DNA from: Rhodomicrobium sp. Az07
Lineage (GTDB): Bacteria; Pseudomonadota; Alphaproteobacteria; Rhizobiales; Rhodomicrobiaceae
Length of the DNA: 64,000 nucleotides
NCBI RefSeq assembly: GCF_018619475.1
Contig: NZ_JAHFZG010000003.1
Span: 124,001-188,000, forward strand
Direction: 5' to 3'
Part shown: positions 35,415 to 44,449 of the stretch, piece by piece
Numbering within the stretch: the stretch's first letter is position 1
How the letters are laid out: every line of letters begins with the position of its first letter
Translations under genes and position numbers: made by a program
Notes under the pieces: model-generated
Database searches by the model: none
Told to the model about the DNA's origin: nothing
What the model saw: only the letters and a program-made list of their open reading frames with translations

Positions 35415-36635
35415 CTAATCCATCGCGAGGATGGTGTTTTTCACCTGCGGGTAGACCTGACTCTCCCATCGCCGCCCGCTGAAAACGCCGTAATGCCCGA
35501 CGCCCGCCTGAAGATGATGGCGCTTCATGTGCGGGCGAAGGCCCCTGCAGAGGTCGTGCGCGGCGGTCGTCTGGCCGATGGCGCAGATGTCGTCGCGCTC
35601 GCCTTCCACCGTGAGGAGCATTGTCCGACTGATAGCGCCGGGATCGACCTTCTCGCCGCGAAAGGTGAGTTCGCCCCTCGCGAGGCGCGCTTCCTGAAAC
35701 ACCCACGCCACGGTTTCGAGATAGAACTCGGCCGTCAGATCGAGCACCGCGAAATATTCGTCGTAAAACGTCTTGATCGCCTGCGCTTTTTCGTCTTCGC
35801 CTTCCGCGAGATGCTTGTACAGATCGAGATGCGCCTTCCTGTGCCGCTCGATATTCATCGACATGAACGCCGTAAGCTGCACGAAGCCCGGATAGACGCG
35901 CCGCCCCGCGCCCGGATGCGGAAAGGGCACGCGCGAAATGAGCTTGCTTTCAAACCACGACATCGGCTTTTCCGTCGCGAGTTCGTTCACCTTGGTCGGA
36001 TTGATGCGCGTGTCGATTGGCCCCGCCATCAGCGTCATGCTGCGCGGCTTCGCGGGATCGCCCGACTGCGCCATGATCGCGACGGCGGCGAGCACCTGCA
36101 CGCAAGGCTGGCACACTGCCACCACATGACCGCCGGGGCCGATGACGCGCAGCCACTGGATCAGGTGATCGATATAGTCCTCGAAGCCGAACCGGCCCGC
36201 CGAAACCGGAACATCGCGGGCGTTGTGCCAGTCCGTGATGCACACGTCGTGATCCTGAAGCAGCGTTTCGACCGTATTGCGAAGGAGCGTCGCGAAGTGT
36301 CCGGACAGCGGTGCGACCACGAGCACGCGCGGCTGCGCGATATCGATATCCTTCCTGAAGCGCAGCAGCGTGCCGAACGGCGTCTTCGCCAGCGGCTCCT
36401 CGGTCACGGCCACGTCGCGATTGTCGACGCGCACGCTCTTGATGCCGTAGGGCGGCCGCGTGTGCGTGAGCGTCGAGCGGGAGATCAATTCGCACGCCGC
36501 CGCATATTGCCTGATCGTGTCGCCCTTGCCGTTCATCTGTGCGGCGAAAGGAGCGATCGCGTTGAGACCGAATTGCGCGAAACTGCGCGCGGGCGCCGTC
36601 GCATTCGTGTAGAATTGATAGGCCTGATACAGCAT
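35415..36635 (-). CDS. phaZ: Intracellular polyhydroxyalkanoate depolymerase
   Basis: A 406-residue protein starting MLYQAYQFYTNATAPARSFA, as in the PhaZ (DUF3141-like/PHB_depo) family. Landmarks are the nucleophile region VVAVCQPCVQVLAAVAIMAQ, which has Cys in the place of Ser in the lipase box as in the Ralstonia enzyme, and the C-terminal GVGHYGVFSGRRWESQVYP with the catalytic His. It mobilises stored PHB. The start was set to the conserved N-terminus, 39 codons inside the open frame. It is divergent from the GST gene. Confidence 0.93.
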   Translation of the reverse strand: MLYQAYQFYTNATAPARSFAQFGLNAIAPFAAQMNGKGDTIRQYAAACELISRSTLTHTRPPYGIKSVRVDNRDVAVTEEPLAKTPFGTLLRFRKDIDIAQPRVLVVAPLSGHFATLLRNTVETLLQDHDVCITDWHNARDVPVSAGRFGFEDYIDHLIQWLRVIGPGGHVVAVCQPCVQVLAAVAIMAQSGDPAKPRSMTLMAGPIDTRINPTKVNELATEKPMSWFESKLISRVPFPHPGAGRRVYPGFVQLTAFMSMNIERHRKAHLDLYKHLAEGEDEKAQAIKTFYDEYFAVLDLTAEFYLETVAWVFQEARLARGELTFRGEKVDPGAISRTMLLTVEGERDDICAIGQTTAAHDLCRGLRPHMKRHHLQAGVGHYGVFSGRRWESQVYPQVKNTILAMD

Positions 36636-36720
36636 TTCTGACCTGGCGCAGGAATTACGGGCAACACAGACGTCGCAAATGGCGATGCAAGGTTCGAACC
36701 ACAAGCGAAGGTTATGGTCC

Positions 36721-37374
36721 ATGGCGGAGGCGCAGCTTACAATTAGCAACAAGAACTACTCCTCCTGGTCGCTTCGGGGCTGGCTCCTCTGCAAGCTCGC
36801 CGGACTCGATTTCGAGGAAGTGTCCGTGCCGATCGATGACCCTTCGATGAGGGCGGAACTCCTGCTGCTTTCGCCGTCGTTTCTTGTGCCCTGTCTCTCC
36901 CATAACGGCATCAACATTTGGGACACGCTGTCGATCGCGGAATATCTCGCGGAACTGAAGCCAGACTGCCCGATCCTGCCGAAAGATGTGAAGAAGCGCG
37001 CGCATTGCCGCTCGGTGGCGGGCGAGATGCATTCCGGCTTCTTCAATCTGCGCTCGGCGCTGCCGATGAACCTCAAGGCGCATTATCCGGGCTTCAAGGT
37101 GTTTCACGGCGCGCAAGCCGACATCGACCGCGTCGCCGCGATCTGGCGCGCATGTCTGGCGGCCTATGGCGGCCCGTATCTGTTCGGAGAGCTATCGCTT
37201 GCGGATGCGATGTATGCGCCCGTGGCAACGCGCTTTCTGACCTACGACGTGAAGCTCGATCCCGTGTCCGCGGATTATTGCCGCTCGGTCATGGTCTGGC
37301 CCGCGATGGAAGAATGGGTCGCGGCGGCGAAGGCGGAGCCGGAAGAATTCGAGGAACTCGACGTCGAGTTTTGA
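36721..37374 (+). CDS. Glutathione S-transferase family protein
   Basis: A 217-residue GST. The N-terminal thioredoxin fold has ISNKNYSSWSLRGWLLCKLA and the cis-proline region SFLVPCLSHNG, then DTLSIAEYLAEL for glutathione binding; the C-terminal helical domain has SLADAMYAPVATRFLTY. Substrate unknown; relatives in proteobacteria are annotated as GST with detoxification or reductase roles. The start ATG at 36721 removes a non-conserved 14-codon lead. A strong terminator follows. Confidence 0.9.
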   Translation: MAEAQLTISNKNYSSWSLRGWLLCKLAGLDFEEVSVPIDDPSMRAELLLLSPSFLVPCLSHNGINIWDTLSIAEYLAELKPDCPILPKDVKKRAHCRSVAGEMHSGFFNLRSALPMNLKAHYPGFKVFHGAQADIDRVAAIWRACLAAYGGPYLFGELSLADAMYAPVATRFLTYDVKLDPVSADYCRSVMVWPAMEEWVAAAKAEPEEFEELDVEF

Positions 37375-37419
37375 GCTTGTGAGCGCGTGTCGCGAGGAAA
37401 CTCTGCGGCACGCAGATCT

Positions 37420-37471
37420 ACAGCGTCGTGCCGCAAATCAGACGCGGCACGACGCTGTGGGTTTCTTTTTT
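37420..37471 (+). terminator. Rho-independent terminator of the GST gene
   Basis: A perfect 15-bp stem, ACAGCGTCGTGCCGC with GCGGCACGACGCTGT, a 9-base loop, then GGGTTTCTTTTTT. Confidence 0.9.
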
Positions 37472-37555
37472 CGATCAGCTTTTCTGCGTCAAATCGAGTT
37501 CGATTAAACGCAGGCTGATCTAAACGCGCGGCCGTCCGCTCAGGCGTCGTAAGCG

Positions 37556-37647
37556 CTAGAGCCCGTTCCGATCTGATTGAATCGCAATCAGATCGGTAAA
37601 AACGGTCTCTTTTCAGGTTCGGTCAACCTGATCGGATCCGGCTCTAG
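37556..37647. repeat. Palindromic repeat, family B, long copy
   Basis: A 92-bp element bounded by CTAGAGCC and GGCTCTAG, with two internal hairpins (CCGATCTGATT...AATCAGATCGG and CAGGTT...AACCTG). The first 41 bp differ by one base from the inverted copy at 48142-48254. Its right-hand CTAG contains the TAG stop of the adjoining minus-strand gene. Confidence 0.85.
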
Positions 37648-38111
37648 CTTGCGCAGTCGCTTCCCTGAAGCGCCCAGAGCTGGATGTCGCGCTTTACCTT
37701 CGTGCTGAGTTCGGTCGACATCGCATAGTTGCGCGTCACGATCAGCGTGTTTTCGTTATACTTGTGGAACTGTATCTCGAAGAGAGGCGGCCCGCCGCCC
37801 GGCTGGAACAGCATGACGTTCGGATACCCTTCCGGGCTTTGCACGTCTTCGCCGGGGTAGCGCTCGCCCGCCTCGTAGCGATAGCCGTCAAGCGTCTCGC
37901 CGGGGCTGAACCAGCACATCTTCATCTTCTCGACGAAGGTTTGCAGAACCTGCGGAGGCGGGCCGAATGAAAGCCGCTGCGGCTCCGATCCGATCAGGCT
38001 GTCAACGGCGGGATCTTTCCGCGCGCAACCCTGAGGGACGAAGGCCAAAGCAACCAGAAGCGTAAGACGAAGCCACAAACGAGCCCCCTGACAACAAAGC
38101 ACCTGTGCCAT
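37644..38111 (-). CDS. Hypothetical exported protein, possible lipoprotein
   Basis: A 155-residue protein with an N-terminal hydrophobic segment (LWLRLTLLVALAFVPQGC) that could be a signal peptide with a weak lipobox ending in Cys29. The mature part has PPQVLQTFVEKMKMCWFSPG, a pattern seen in short Rhizobiales exported proteins of unknown function. Its last codon and TAG stop run into palindromic repeat B. It follows gmk on the same strand with a 100-bp gap. Confidence 0.6.
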   Translation of the reverse strand: MAQVLCCQGARLWLRLTLLVALAFVPQGCARKDPAVDSLIGSEPQRLSFGPPPQVLQTFVEKMKMCWFSPGETLDGYRYEAGERYPGEDVQSPEGYPNVMLFQPGGGPPLFEIQFHKYNENTLIVTRNYAMSTELSTKVKRDIQLWALQGSDCAS

Positions 38112-38211
38112 TGGGCTTGTTCATGGCGAAACTTTGGCTCCCGCCGGGTTTACCGCTCTGCCACACAGATTTGTGGATGAAGCGGCCGCGGCGGCGGGGA
38201 TCGCCGATCTC

Positions 38212-38868
38212 TCAGCGGATGCGCGACGGCGGCGCGAGTTGCGCGATCAGCTTCTTCAGCCCAACCTGCCGATGCCGCCTGTGGCGCTCGGCGGCGACGA
38301 TTCCCTTGAGGACGGCGAGGCTCTCCTCGACATCGCGATTGACGAGCACATAGTCGTAATCGCCCCAATGCGAGATTTCCGCTTCCGCGCCTCCAAGCCG
38401 CGCCTCGATGACATCCTGGGAGTCGCTGCCGCGCGAATGGATGCGCCGGGAAAGCTCCTCGCCTGACGGCGGCAGGATGAAAACACGCACCGCGTCTTCC
38501 GGCAGAAGCGCCGCGATGGATGCCGCGCCTTGCCAATCGACATCGAAGAGCATGTCCCGCCCTTCCGTGAGCGCGGCCTTGACCGGCTCGGCGGGCGTTC
38601 CGTAGAAATTGCCGAAGACCTCGGCCCATTCGAGCAGTTCGCCCGCATCGCGCATGGTCTCGAAGCGGTCGCGGGTGACGAAGGAGTAATCGACGCCATC
38701 GGTCTCCTGCGAGCGCGCCGGTCGCGTCGTCACGGACACAGAATGCCCGAGCGATGCATCGGCGGCGAGAAGAAGCCGCGCAAGCGTGGTCTTGCCCGCG
38801 CCGGACGGCGAAGAGAGGATGAGACAAAGGCCGCGCCGGTCAGGCGTCGCAATCGGATCGCTGCTCAC
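38212..38868 (-). CDS. gmk: Guanylate kinase
   Basis: A 218-residue guanylate kinase with the P-loop SSPSGAGKTTLARLLL, TTRPARSQETDGVDYSFV, the DVDWQGAASI segment and SRRIHSRGSDS. It makes GDP from GMP. The most likely start is a GTG at 38868 (SSDPIATPDRRG), with GGAAAG upstream; the frame extends eight codons further to a TTG. In many Rhizobiales gmk follows mltG and a YicC-family gene, which is missing here. Confidence 0.94.
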   Translation of the reverse strand: MSSDPIATPDRRGLCLILSSPSGAGKTTLARLLLAADASLGHSVSVTTRPARSQETDGVDYSFVTRDRFETMRDAGELLEWAEVFGNFYGTPAEPVKAALTEGRDMLFDVDWQGAASIAALLPEDAVRVFILPPSGEELSRRIHSRGSDSQDVIEARLGGAEAEISHWGDYDYVLVNRDVEESLAVLKGIVAAERHRRHRQVGLKKLIAQLAPPSRIR

Positions 38869-39056
38869 GTCGAACTTTCCAAAGAAACACAAGACGGATT
38901 TAGAGCGACTTCGGCCTTTTTGGAAGCGGAACGTTCGAGTTTGTGGAAGAAAGCCGACTGCCGCCGTCGCCCGATGACGGGCATGACCCGACTCGCATGC
39001 CTCGAGGTCGGGCCGGGCGTCGCGAAAACGCCGCGCTCACCGACGCGGCTCTCCGA

Positions 39057-40304
39057 TCACCGATGCGGATTGCGCTGTGGCAACGGGATGTCCACGGATT
39101 GCAGCTTGTCGAGCGCGACCGCTTCGGCTGCCTGGTCGGCCGCCTTTTCCTCGCGCTGGCTCCGCTCTATGGCACGCCAACGCGCGACGTTCTTCTGGTG
39201 ATCGGCGTAAGTCTCCGCGAAGATATGCGCGCCCGTCCCATCGGCGACGAAGAACAGATCGGCTGTCTTGGAGGGCTTCAGCACGGCCTCGATCGCGGCT
39301 CGGCCGGGGTTGGCAATCGGTGTCGGCGGCAGGCCGGGGTTGCGGTAGGTGTTGTAAGGGTTCGTCCCGTCTTCGAGTTCGCTCCTCAGGATCGGGCGGC
39401 CGAGCGTCCCCTTGCCGCCGCTGGCACCATAGATGATGGTCGGGTCTGCATCGAGCCGCATGCGCTTCTTCAGCCGGTTGAGGTAGACAGCGGCCACGCG
39501 CGGGCGCTCGTCGGCCCGGCTCGCTTCCTTCTCGACGATGGCCGCGAGGTTGATCACCTGCTCGGGTGTCGTGAGCGCGAGATCTCGCGAGCGCGTCGCC
39601 CAAAGCCCATCCATGAACTTTTTCTGCTCGCCCTGCATGCGCCGAATCAGCTCGTCGCGCGATGTGCCGCGCGCGAATCGGTAGGTGTCCGGCAGCAGGC
39701 TGCCTTCGGGCGGAAGCTCCTGAATATCGCCGACGAGATCCGGGCTGGCCTTCAGCCGCTCGACCACCTGCCAACTCGTCAGCCCTTCGGGAATCGTGAC
39801 GCTGTAGAGAATGGACTTGCCCTCGACGAGCGTGTCGAGCACGTCCCGGAGGCTCGCCCCGGCTTTGATGTTGTATTCGCCCGCCTTGATCTTGTCGTGC
39901 ACCTTGAAGTAGCGCGCGGCGATGAAAAAGGTCCAGCGGTCGTTGATGATGCCGTCCTGTTCGAGGCGGCGTGCAATGGCGCTGACGCCTTCGCCTCGCG
40001 GCACCACAAAAACGGTCGGATAAGCAAGCGGGCCGGGCTTGTCGAACTGGAGCCGCACCACATAGGAGGCCGCGCCGACGGCGATCAGCACAACGATGAG
40101 GAACGTCAGAAAGCGGTTCAGGAAAACGACGATGGGGCTTTGCCTGCGTCCCCGGCTTCCTCCGGGCGGCTCGGGTGCCCGCTCCGGCTCAAGCGCTTCG
40201 GACGGGCTTCGCGGCAATACGGAATAGTCCCGCTGCCCGCGATAAGCGGTATTGTGCTTCGAGTAGCGGCTCTTCCCATTCGCGTTGTAAAAGTCGCCCG
40301 GCAT
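39057..40304 (-). CDS. mltG: Endolytic murein transglycosylase MltG
   Basis: A 415-residue inner-membrane protein: cytosolic N-terminus of about 60 residues, one helix at about 61-82 (FLNRFLTFLIVVLIAVGAAS), a LysM-like part, and the YceG domain with catalytic Glu in INLAAIVEKEASRADERP and the NPYNTYRNPGLPPTPIANPG signature. It cuts nascent glycan strands and sets their length. It lies downstream of fabF, 150 bp away, in the order typical of alphaproteobacteria. Confidence 0.95.
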   Translation of the reverse strand: MPGDFYNANGKSRYSKHNTAYRGQRDYSVLPRSPSEALEPERAPEPPGGSRGRRQSPIVVFLNRFLTFLIVVLIAVGAASYVVRLQFDKPGPLAYPTVFVVPRGEGVSAIARRLEQDGIINDRWTFFIAARYFKVHDKIKAGEYNIKAGASLRDVLDTLVEGKSILYSVTIPEGLTSWQVVERLKASPDLVGDIQELPPEGSLLPDTYRFARGTSRDELIRRMQGEQKKFMDGLWATRSRDLALTTPEQVINLAAIVEKEASRADERPRVAAVYLNRLKKRMRLDADPTIIYGASGGKGTLGRPILRSELEDGTNPYNTYRNPGLPPTPIANPGRAAIEAVLKPSKTADLFFVADGTGAHIFAETYADHQKNVARWRAIERSQREEKAADQAAEAVALDKLQSVDIPLPQRNPHR

Positions 40305-40454
40305 GTGATCAGACTACTCAGTGACCCCAACGATTCATTCAGCAACGTATTATGGCGAAAGAGTGTAGAGCGTTCCTCAAAGACGGTAAGCAGCGCCGAT
40401 AACACGGGAAAACCATTCCGCAACAGGCGACGCGCTTCTGCGTCCCGGCCGCAC

Positions 40455-41711
40455 TCAGGCGACCCGGCGCAGGATAAGGCTTGCGTTCGTGCCGCCGAAC
40501 CCGAAGGAGTTCGACAACACCGTGTCGATGCGCTTTTCCTTCGCCTTGTGCGGCACGAGATCGATAGCCGTTTCGACCGACGGATTGTCGAGGTTGATCG
40601 TGGGCGGGCAAACCTGATCGCGGATGGCCAGCGCCGAGAAGATCGCCTCGACCGCCCCGGCCGCGCCAAGCAGATGGCCCGTCATCGATTTCGTCGAGGA
40701 CATGGCGACATTGGCGGCGTGGTTGCCGAGCAGGCGTTCCACCGCGCCGAGTTCGATCCCGTCCGCCATCGTGGAGGTGCCATGGGCGTTGATGTAGTCG
40801 ATGTCGGACGCGGTCATGCCGGCGCGCTTGATCGCCGCCGCCATACAGCGATAGGCGCCGTCGCCGTCTTCCGACGGCGCGGTGATATGATAGGCGTCAC
40901 CCGACAAGCCATAGCCGACGATTTCGGCATAGATCTTTGCGCCGCGCGCCTTCGCGTGCTCATAGTCCTCAAGCACCACGATGCCCGCGCCCTCGCCCAT
41001 CACGAAGCCGTCGCGATCCTTGTCGTAGGGGCGCGACGCGCGTTCCGGGTCGTTGTTGAAATCCGTGGCGAGCGCCTTGCAGGCCGCGAAGCCCGCGAGC
41101 GCGAGACGGCAAAGGGGGCTTTCGGTTCCGCCAGCAACCATGACGTCGGCATCGCCGAATGCGATGAGACGGGATGCGTCGCCGATGGCGTGGGCGCCGG
41201 TCGAGCAGGCCGTGACAACCGCGTGGTTCGGGCCCTTGAGGCCGTGCTTGATGGAAACGTAACCGGACGCCAGATTGATCAGGCGGCCCGGAATGAAGAA
41301 CGGACTGACGCGCCGCGGACCCTTGTCGCGAATGACGTTCGCCGCGATTTCGATGCCCTGAAGGCCGCCGATGCCGGAGCCGATGAGGACGCCTGTTCGC
41401 GCCTGATCTTCTTCGGACTTCGGCGTCCAGCCCGCGTCGGCGAGCGCCTGATCGGCCGCTGCGATGGCGAAGATGATAAAATCGTCAACCTTGCGCTGTT
41501 CCTTCGGCTCCATCCAGTCGTCGGGGTTGAACTCCCCGGCGCCCGTGCCGCGCGGAATGAAGCAGCCGATCTGACATGCGAGGTCGGAAACTTCGAAATC
41601 GGTGACGCGACGTGCCCCGCTCCTGCCGGCGAGGATGTTCGACCAAACATGGTCGGTTCCCGTGCCCACCGGCGTGACCAGCCCGACGCCAGTGATAACG
41701 ACTCGCCGCAT
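40455..41711 (-). CDS. fabF: 3-oxoacyl-ACP synthase II
   Basis: A 418-residue KAS II with the nucleophile Cys in VVTACSTGAHAIGDASR and catalytic histidines in NAHGTSTMADGIE and MSSTKSMTGHLLGAAGA. It elongates acyl-ACP with malonyl-ACP and adjusts membrane unsaturation with temperature. Starts MRRVVITGVGLVTPVG, as usual. It follows acpP by 116 bp in the fabD-fabG-acpP-fabF cluster. Confidence 0.97.
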   Translation of the reverse strand: MRRVVITGVGLVTPVGTGTDHVWSNILAGRSGARRVTDFEVSDLACQIGCFIPRGTGAGEFNPDDWMEPKEQRKVDDFIIFAIAAADQALADAGWTPKSEEDQARTGVLIGSGIGGLQGIEIAANVIRDKGPRRVSPFFIPGRLINLASGYVSIKHGLKGPNHAVVTACSTGAHAIGDASRLIAFGDADVMVAGGTESPLCRLALAGFAACKALATDFNNDPERASRPYDKDRDGFVMGEGAGIVVLEDYEHAKARGAKIYAEIVGYGLSGDAYHITAPSEDGDGAYRCMAAAIKRAGMTASDIDYINAHGTSTMADGIELGAVERLLGNHAANVAMSSTKSMTGHLLGAAGAVEAIFSALAIRDQVCPPTINLDNPSVETAIDLVPHKAKEKRIDTVLSNSFGFGGTNASLILRRVA

Positions 41712-41827
41712 CCTGCCCTCCCAGTTTTACTTACCAAGGCCGCAAGTGCCGCCTTCACCGTCGAACGGTCGGAGGCAAGAACCTCCGCCGCGACGGTGGG
41801 ACGCCATGCGTCGCTCTCGCGAGCCCT

Positions 41828-42070
41828 CTAGGCCTTCGTGGAATGGCTTTCGAGGAAGCGGATCGCATCGCCGACTGTCTGAATCGTTTCGGCGGCGTCG
41901 TCCGGGATTTCCACGCCGAACTCTTCCTCGAACGCCATCACCAGTTCGACCGTGTCCAAGCTGTCCGCGCCCAGATCGTCGATGAAGCTGGCATTTTCAG
42001 TGACCTTGTCGGCTTCGACGCCAAGATGTTCGATGACGATTTTTTTAACGCGGTCCGAGATATCGCTCAT
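41828..42070 (-). CDS. acpP: Acyl carrier protein
   Basis: An 80-residue acidic protein, [20 protein letters not shown], with the phosphopantetheine serine in [17 protein letters not shown]. It carries the growing fatty-acid chain. Seven extra codons upstream are in frame, but the family start with a GAGGAAAAA site was used. It lies between fabG and fabF; the 228-bp gap after fabG suggests its own promoter as in other bacteria. Confidence 0.97.
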   Translation of the reverse strand: MSDISDRVKKIVIEHLGVEADKVTENASFIDDLGADSLDTVELVMAFEEEFGVEIPDDAAETIQTVGDAIRFLESHSTKA

Positions 42071-42298
42071 TTTTTCCTCACGGTTCCCCAAGTGATAAAG
42101 CGCCTGACTTTACTTCGATTAAGCACAGTAGCTTTCTATTCCGCAACACATCGACTTTCGACTGCACCCGGGCGCGAGGTGGCTGGTAGCATTGAAGCTT
42201 TGGAGGGGGAAGCCCTTTTTTCGGGCATCGTCACCCTCTTTCCACCTTATCTTCAGCTTGCGCGCCTGGAGGTTTTGTGTCCGGTGACGGGCACGGCC

Positions 42299-43045
42299 TC
42301 AGACCATGACCATTCCACCGTTTATGTGGAGCGTTTCTCCGGTAATATAGCGGGCTTCCCCGCTTGCCAGAAAGACAACAGCGGCGGCGATGTCCTCCGG
42401 CTTGCCAAACACGCCGGCAGGGATCGTGGCAGCAATCGCCTCCGTCTGTTTTTCATTCAGCGCATGCGTCATCGGGGTTTCGATGAAGCCCGGCGCGATG
42501 CAATTGGCGGTAATGTTGCGCGACGCCACCTCGCGCGCCAGCGACTTCGTCATGCCGACGAGGCCCGCCTTCGAAGCCGCGTAATTCCCCTGCCCCGGAT
42601 TTCCGATCACGCCCGAGATCGACGCGATGTTGACGATGCGGCCGTAGCGCTTCTTCATCATGTTGCGCAGCGCCGCCCGGCAGAGAATGAAGGACGACGT
42701 GAGGTTGACGGCGATGACGTCGTCCCACTCCTCATCCTTCATGCGCATGAACAAATTGTCCTTCGTGATGCCCGCGTTGTTCACCAGAATGTCGAGCTGG
42801 CCCATGGCGGTTTCCGCCTGGCCGACAAGCGCCGACACCTGCGCGCGGTCCTTCAGATCGCACGGGAGCACATGCACGCGGCTGCCGATCCGGCCCGCAA
42901 CTTCGTCGAGTTTCTCGCGGCGTGTGCCCGACAGCGCCACCGTTGCGCCCTGCGCATGCAGCGCCACCGCTACGGCTTCGCCGATCCCGCCCGATGCGCC
43001 GGTGACGAGCGCGAATTTTCCTGTCAAATCGAACATAGGGGTCAT
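42299..43045 (-). CDS. fabG: 3-oxoacyl-ACP reductase
   Basis: A 248-residue short-chain dehydrogenase with the NADP motif VTGASGGIGEAVA, NNAG, the catalytic YAASKAGLVGMTKSLA (Tyr-x3-Lys), and the C-terminal ITGETLHINGGMVM. It reduces 3-oxoacyl-ACP. Met4 is an alternative start. It is 13 bp downstream of fabD, so the two are cotranscribed. Confidence 0.96.
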   Translation of the reverse strand: MTPMFDLTGKFALVTGASGGIGEAVAVALHAQGATVALSGTRREKLDEVAGRIGSRVHVLPCDLKDRAQVSALVGQAETAMGQLDILVNNAGITKDNLFMRMKDEEWDDVIAVNLTSSFILCRAALRNMMKKRYGRIVNIASISGVIGNPGQGNYAASKAGLVGMTKSLAREVASRNITANCIAPGFIETPMTHALNEKQTEAIAATIPAGVFGKPEDIAAAVVFLASGEARYITGETLHINGGMVMV

Positions 43046-43058
43046 TCCCGCTTTGCCG

Positions 43059-44015
43059 TCAGCCTTCGCCGCGCGCCTTCAACCAGTCGCCGAAGGACTT
43101 GATGTCGTCCGCAGTTCCCACCGAGCGGGCGTCCGCCTCGCTGCGGATACGCTTCGCCAGTCCGGTCAGAACCTTCCCGGCGCCGATTTCGAACAGCGTG
43201 GCAACGCCATGGTCGACCATGTAGGCAACCGATTCGCGCCAGCGCACAACGCCCGTGACCTGTTCGACCAGGAGCGATCTTATCAGAGATGGATCGGAAA
43301 CGGGAGACGCCGTGACGTTCGTCACAACGGGCACTTCAGGAACCTTGAGGTCGAGCGCGGCGAGCGCGATTGCCATGCGTTCGGCGGCGGGGCTCATCAG
43401 CGCGCAATGGAAAGGCGCGCTCACCGGCAGCGGCACGGCGCGGCGGATCCCGTATTCAGGCGCGAGCTTCGCCGCGCGATCCATGGCGGCCCTGGTGCCG
43501 GAAATGACGATCTGGCCCGGCGCGTTGTCGTTCGCGACCTGCGAAACCTCGCCTTCGGCGGCGGCGGCGGCGAGTTTCTTCGCGGGTTCGATCTCGGCGC
43601 CGAGAAGCGCCAGCATAGCGCCCTGCCCTTGCGGCACGGCTTCCTGCATCGCTTGCCCGCGCAACCTCAGAAGCCGCGCGGCTTCTGACACGGAAAACAC
43701 GCCGACGGCCGCGAGCGCCGAATATTCGCCGAGCGAATGCCCCGCGACGTAGACCGGCTTGATCGCGTCCCAGCCATATTCGCTTTTGAGGACGGCGAAG
43801 GCAGCAAGCGAAACGGCCATCAGCGCAGGCTGCGCATTGAAGGTGAGCGTCAGCGTCGCCTCGGGGCCTTCCCACATGACTGCGGAAAGCCTTTCTCCCA
43901 GCGCGTCGTCGACTTCATCGAAGACGGCGCGAGCGACAGCGTAGTTCTGCGCCAGATTCTGCCCCATGCCGACAGACTGACTGCCCTGGCCGGGAAATGT
44001 AAATGCGAAGGTCAT
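43059..44015 (-). CDS. fabD: Malonyl-CoA:ACP acyltransferase
   Basis: A 318-residue protein, MTFAFTFPGQGSQSVGMGQN, with the serine nucleophile in GHSLGEYSALAA and the later VSAPFHCALM containing the catalytic His. It loads malonate onto ACP. It is the first gene of the fab cluster; a 434-bp region separates it from divergent rpsF. Confidence 0.97.
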   Translation of the reverse strand: MTFAFTFPGQGSQSVGMGQNLAQNYAVARAVFDEVDDALGERLSAVMWEGPEATLTLTFNAQPALMAVSLAAFAVLKSEYGWDAIKPVYVAGHSLGEYSALAAVGVFSVSEAARLLRLRGQAMQEAVPQGQGAMLALLGAEIEPAKKLAAAAAEGEVSQVANDNAPGQIVISGTRAAMDRAAKLAPEYGIRRAVPLPVSAPFHCALMSPAAERMAIALAALDLKVPEVPVVTNVTASPVSDPSLIRSLLVEQVTGVVRWRESVAYMVDHGVATLFEIGAGKVLTGLAKRIRSEADARSVGTADDIKSFGDWLKARGEG

Positions 44016-44211
44016 GCGGTTTTCGCGTCGTCAATCGCGGATAAAATTGTTCGTGATCGGGGTTAGTTCGCTCACGTCTCGTGGCGCCAGAGACACGTTT
44101 CCACGCAGGCTGTCAAGGGCGCACGATCAAACCGCCTCCGCGCCATTTCGCGCCCTCCTTAATCCGGACAGGCGCGAAATGTCGATGACAACCGCCCGGC
44201 CAGCAAAGGTG

Positions 44212-44239
44212 TTGCACGGCGCGCGCTTTCTCTTATAGT
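44212..44239 (+). promoter_or_regulatory. Probable rpsF operon promoter
   Basis: TTGCAC and TATAGT separated by 16 bp, in the divergent fabD-rpsF region. It would start transcription near 44246, leaving a leader of about 205 nt. Confidence 0.6.
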
Positions 44240-44245
44240 GCGCCC

Positions 44246-44449
44246 ACCGTCCGGTTTGAGGCTGAACGGAACCGGGAGGCTATTCCCTGAAGAAACGCGC
44301 GCTTGTCTTGCCGTTTCCAAGGTGTCGTCTCACGAAGGTGGCTTCGCCGCTGGTTCCCGTGTCTCTGCTCTGCTTAAGATCCTTCTGGCCTTTCCAAGGC
44401 TTGACGGGGGCTCTGCGCCGGACATTCGTTCAACCAGGGAAAGGCCGTT
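44246..44449 (+). other. Long leader of the rpsF-rpsR-rplI operon
   Basis: About 204 nt without a convincing frame. Near its 5' end CCGGTT (44250 region) can pair with AACCGG some 13 bases later. Leaders that bind the S6:S18 complex are known for rpsF operons; I cannot confirm that motif here. Nothing else was seen in 44016-44211 apart from fabD upstream DNA. Confidence 0.4.

Noticed and set aside
36688-36702. GGTTCGAACC near the start of the GST gene, another T-arm-like sequence
   Set aside because: It is in the divergent phaZ/GST region and no tRNA cloverleaf fits on either strand.
38943-41831. A 962-codon open frame on the plus strand opposite mltG and fabF
   Set aside because: It spans two well-identified minus-strand genes and has an Arg/His/Val-rich composition typical of antisense reading of GC-rich genes.
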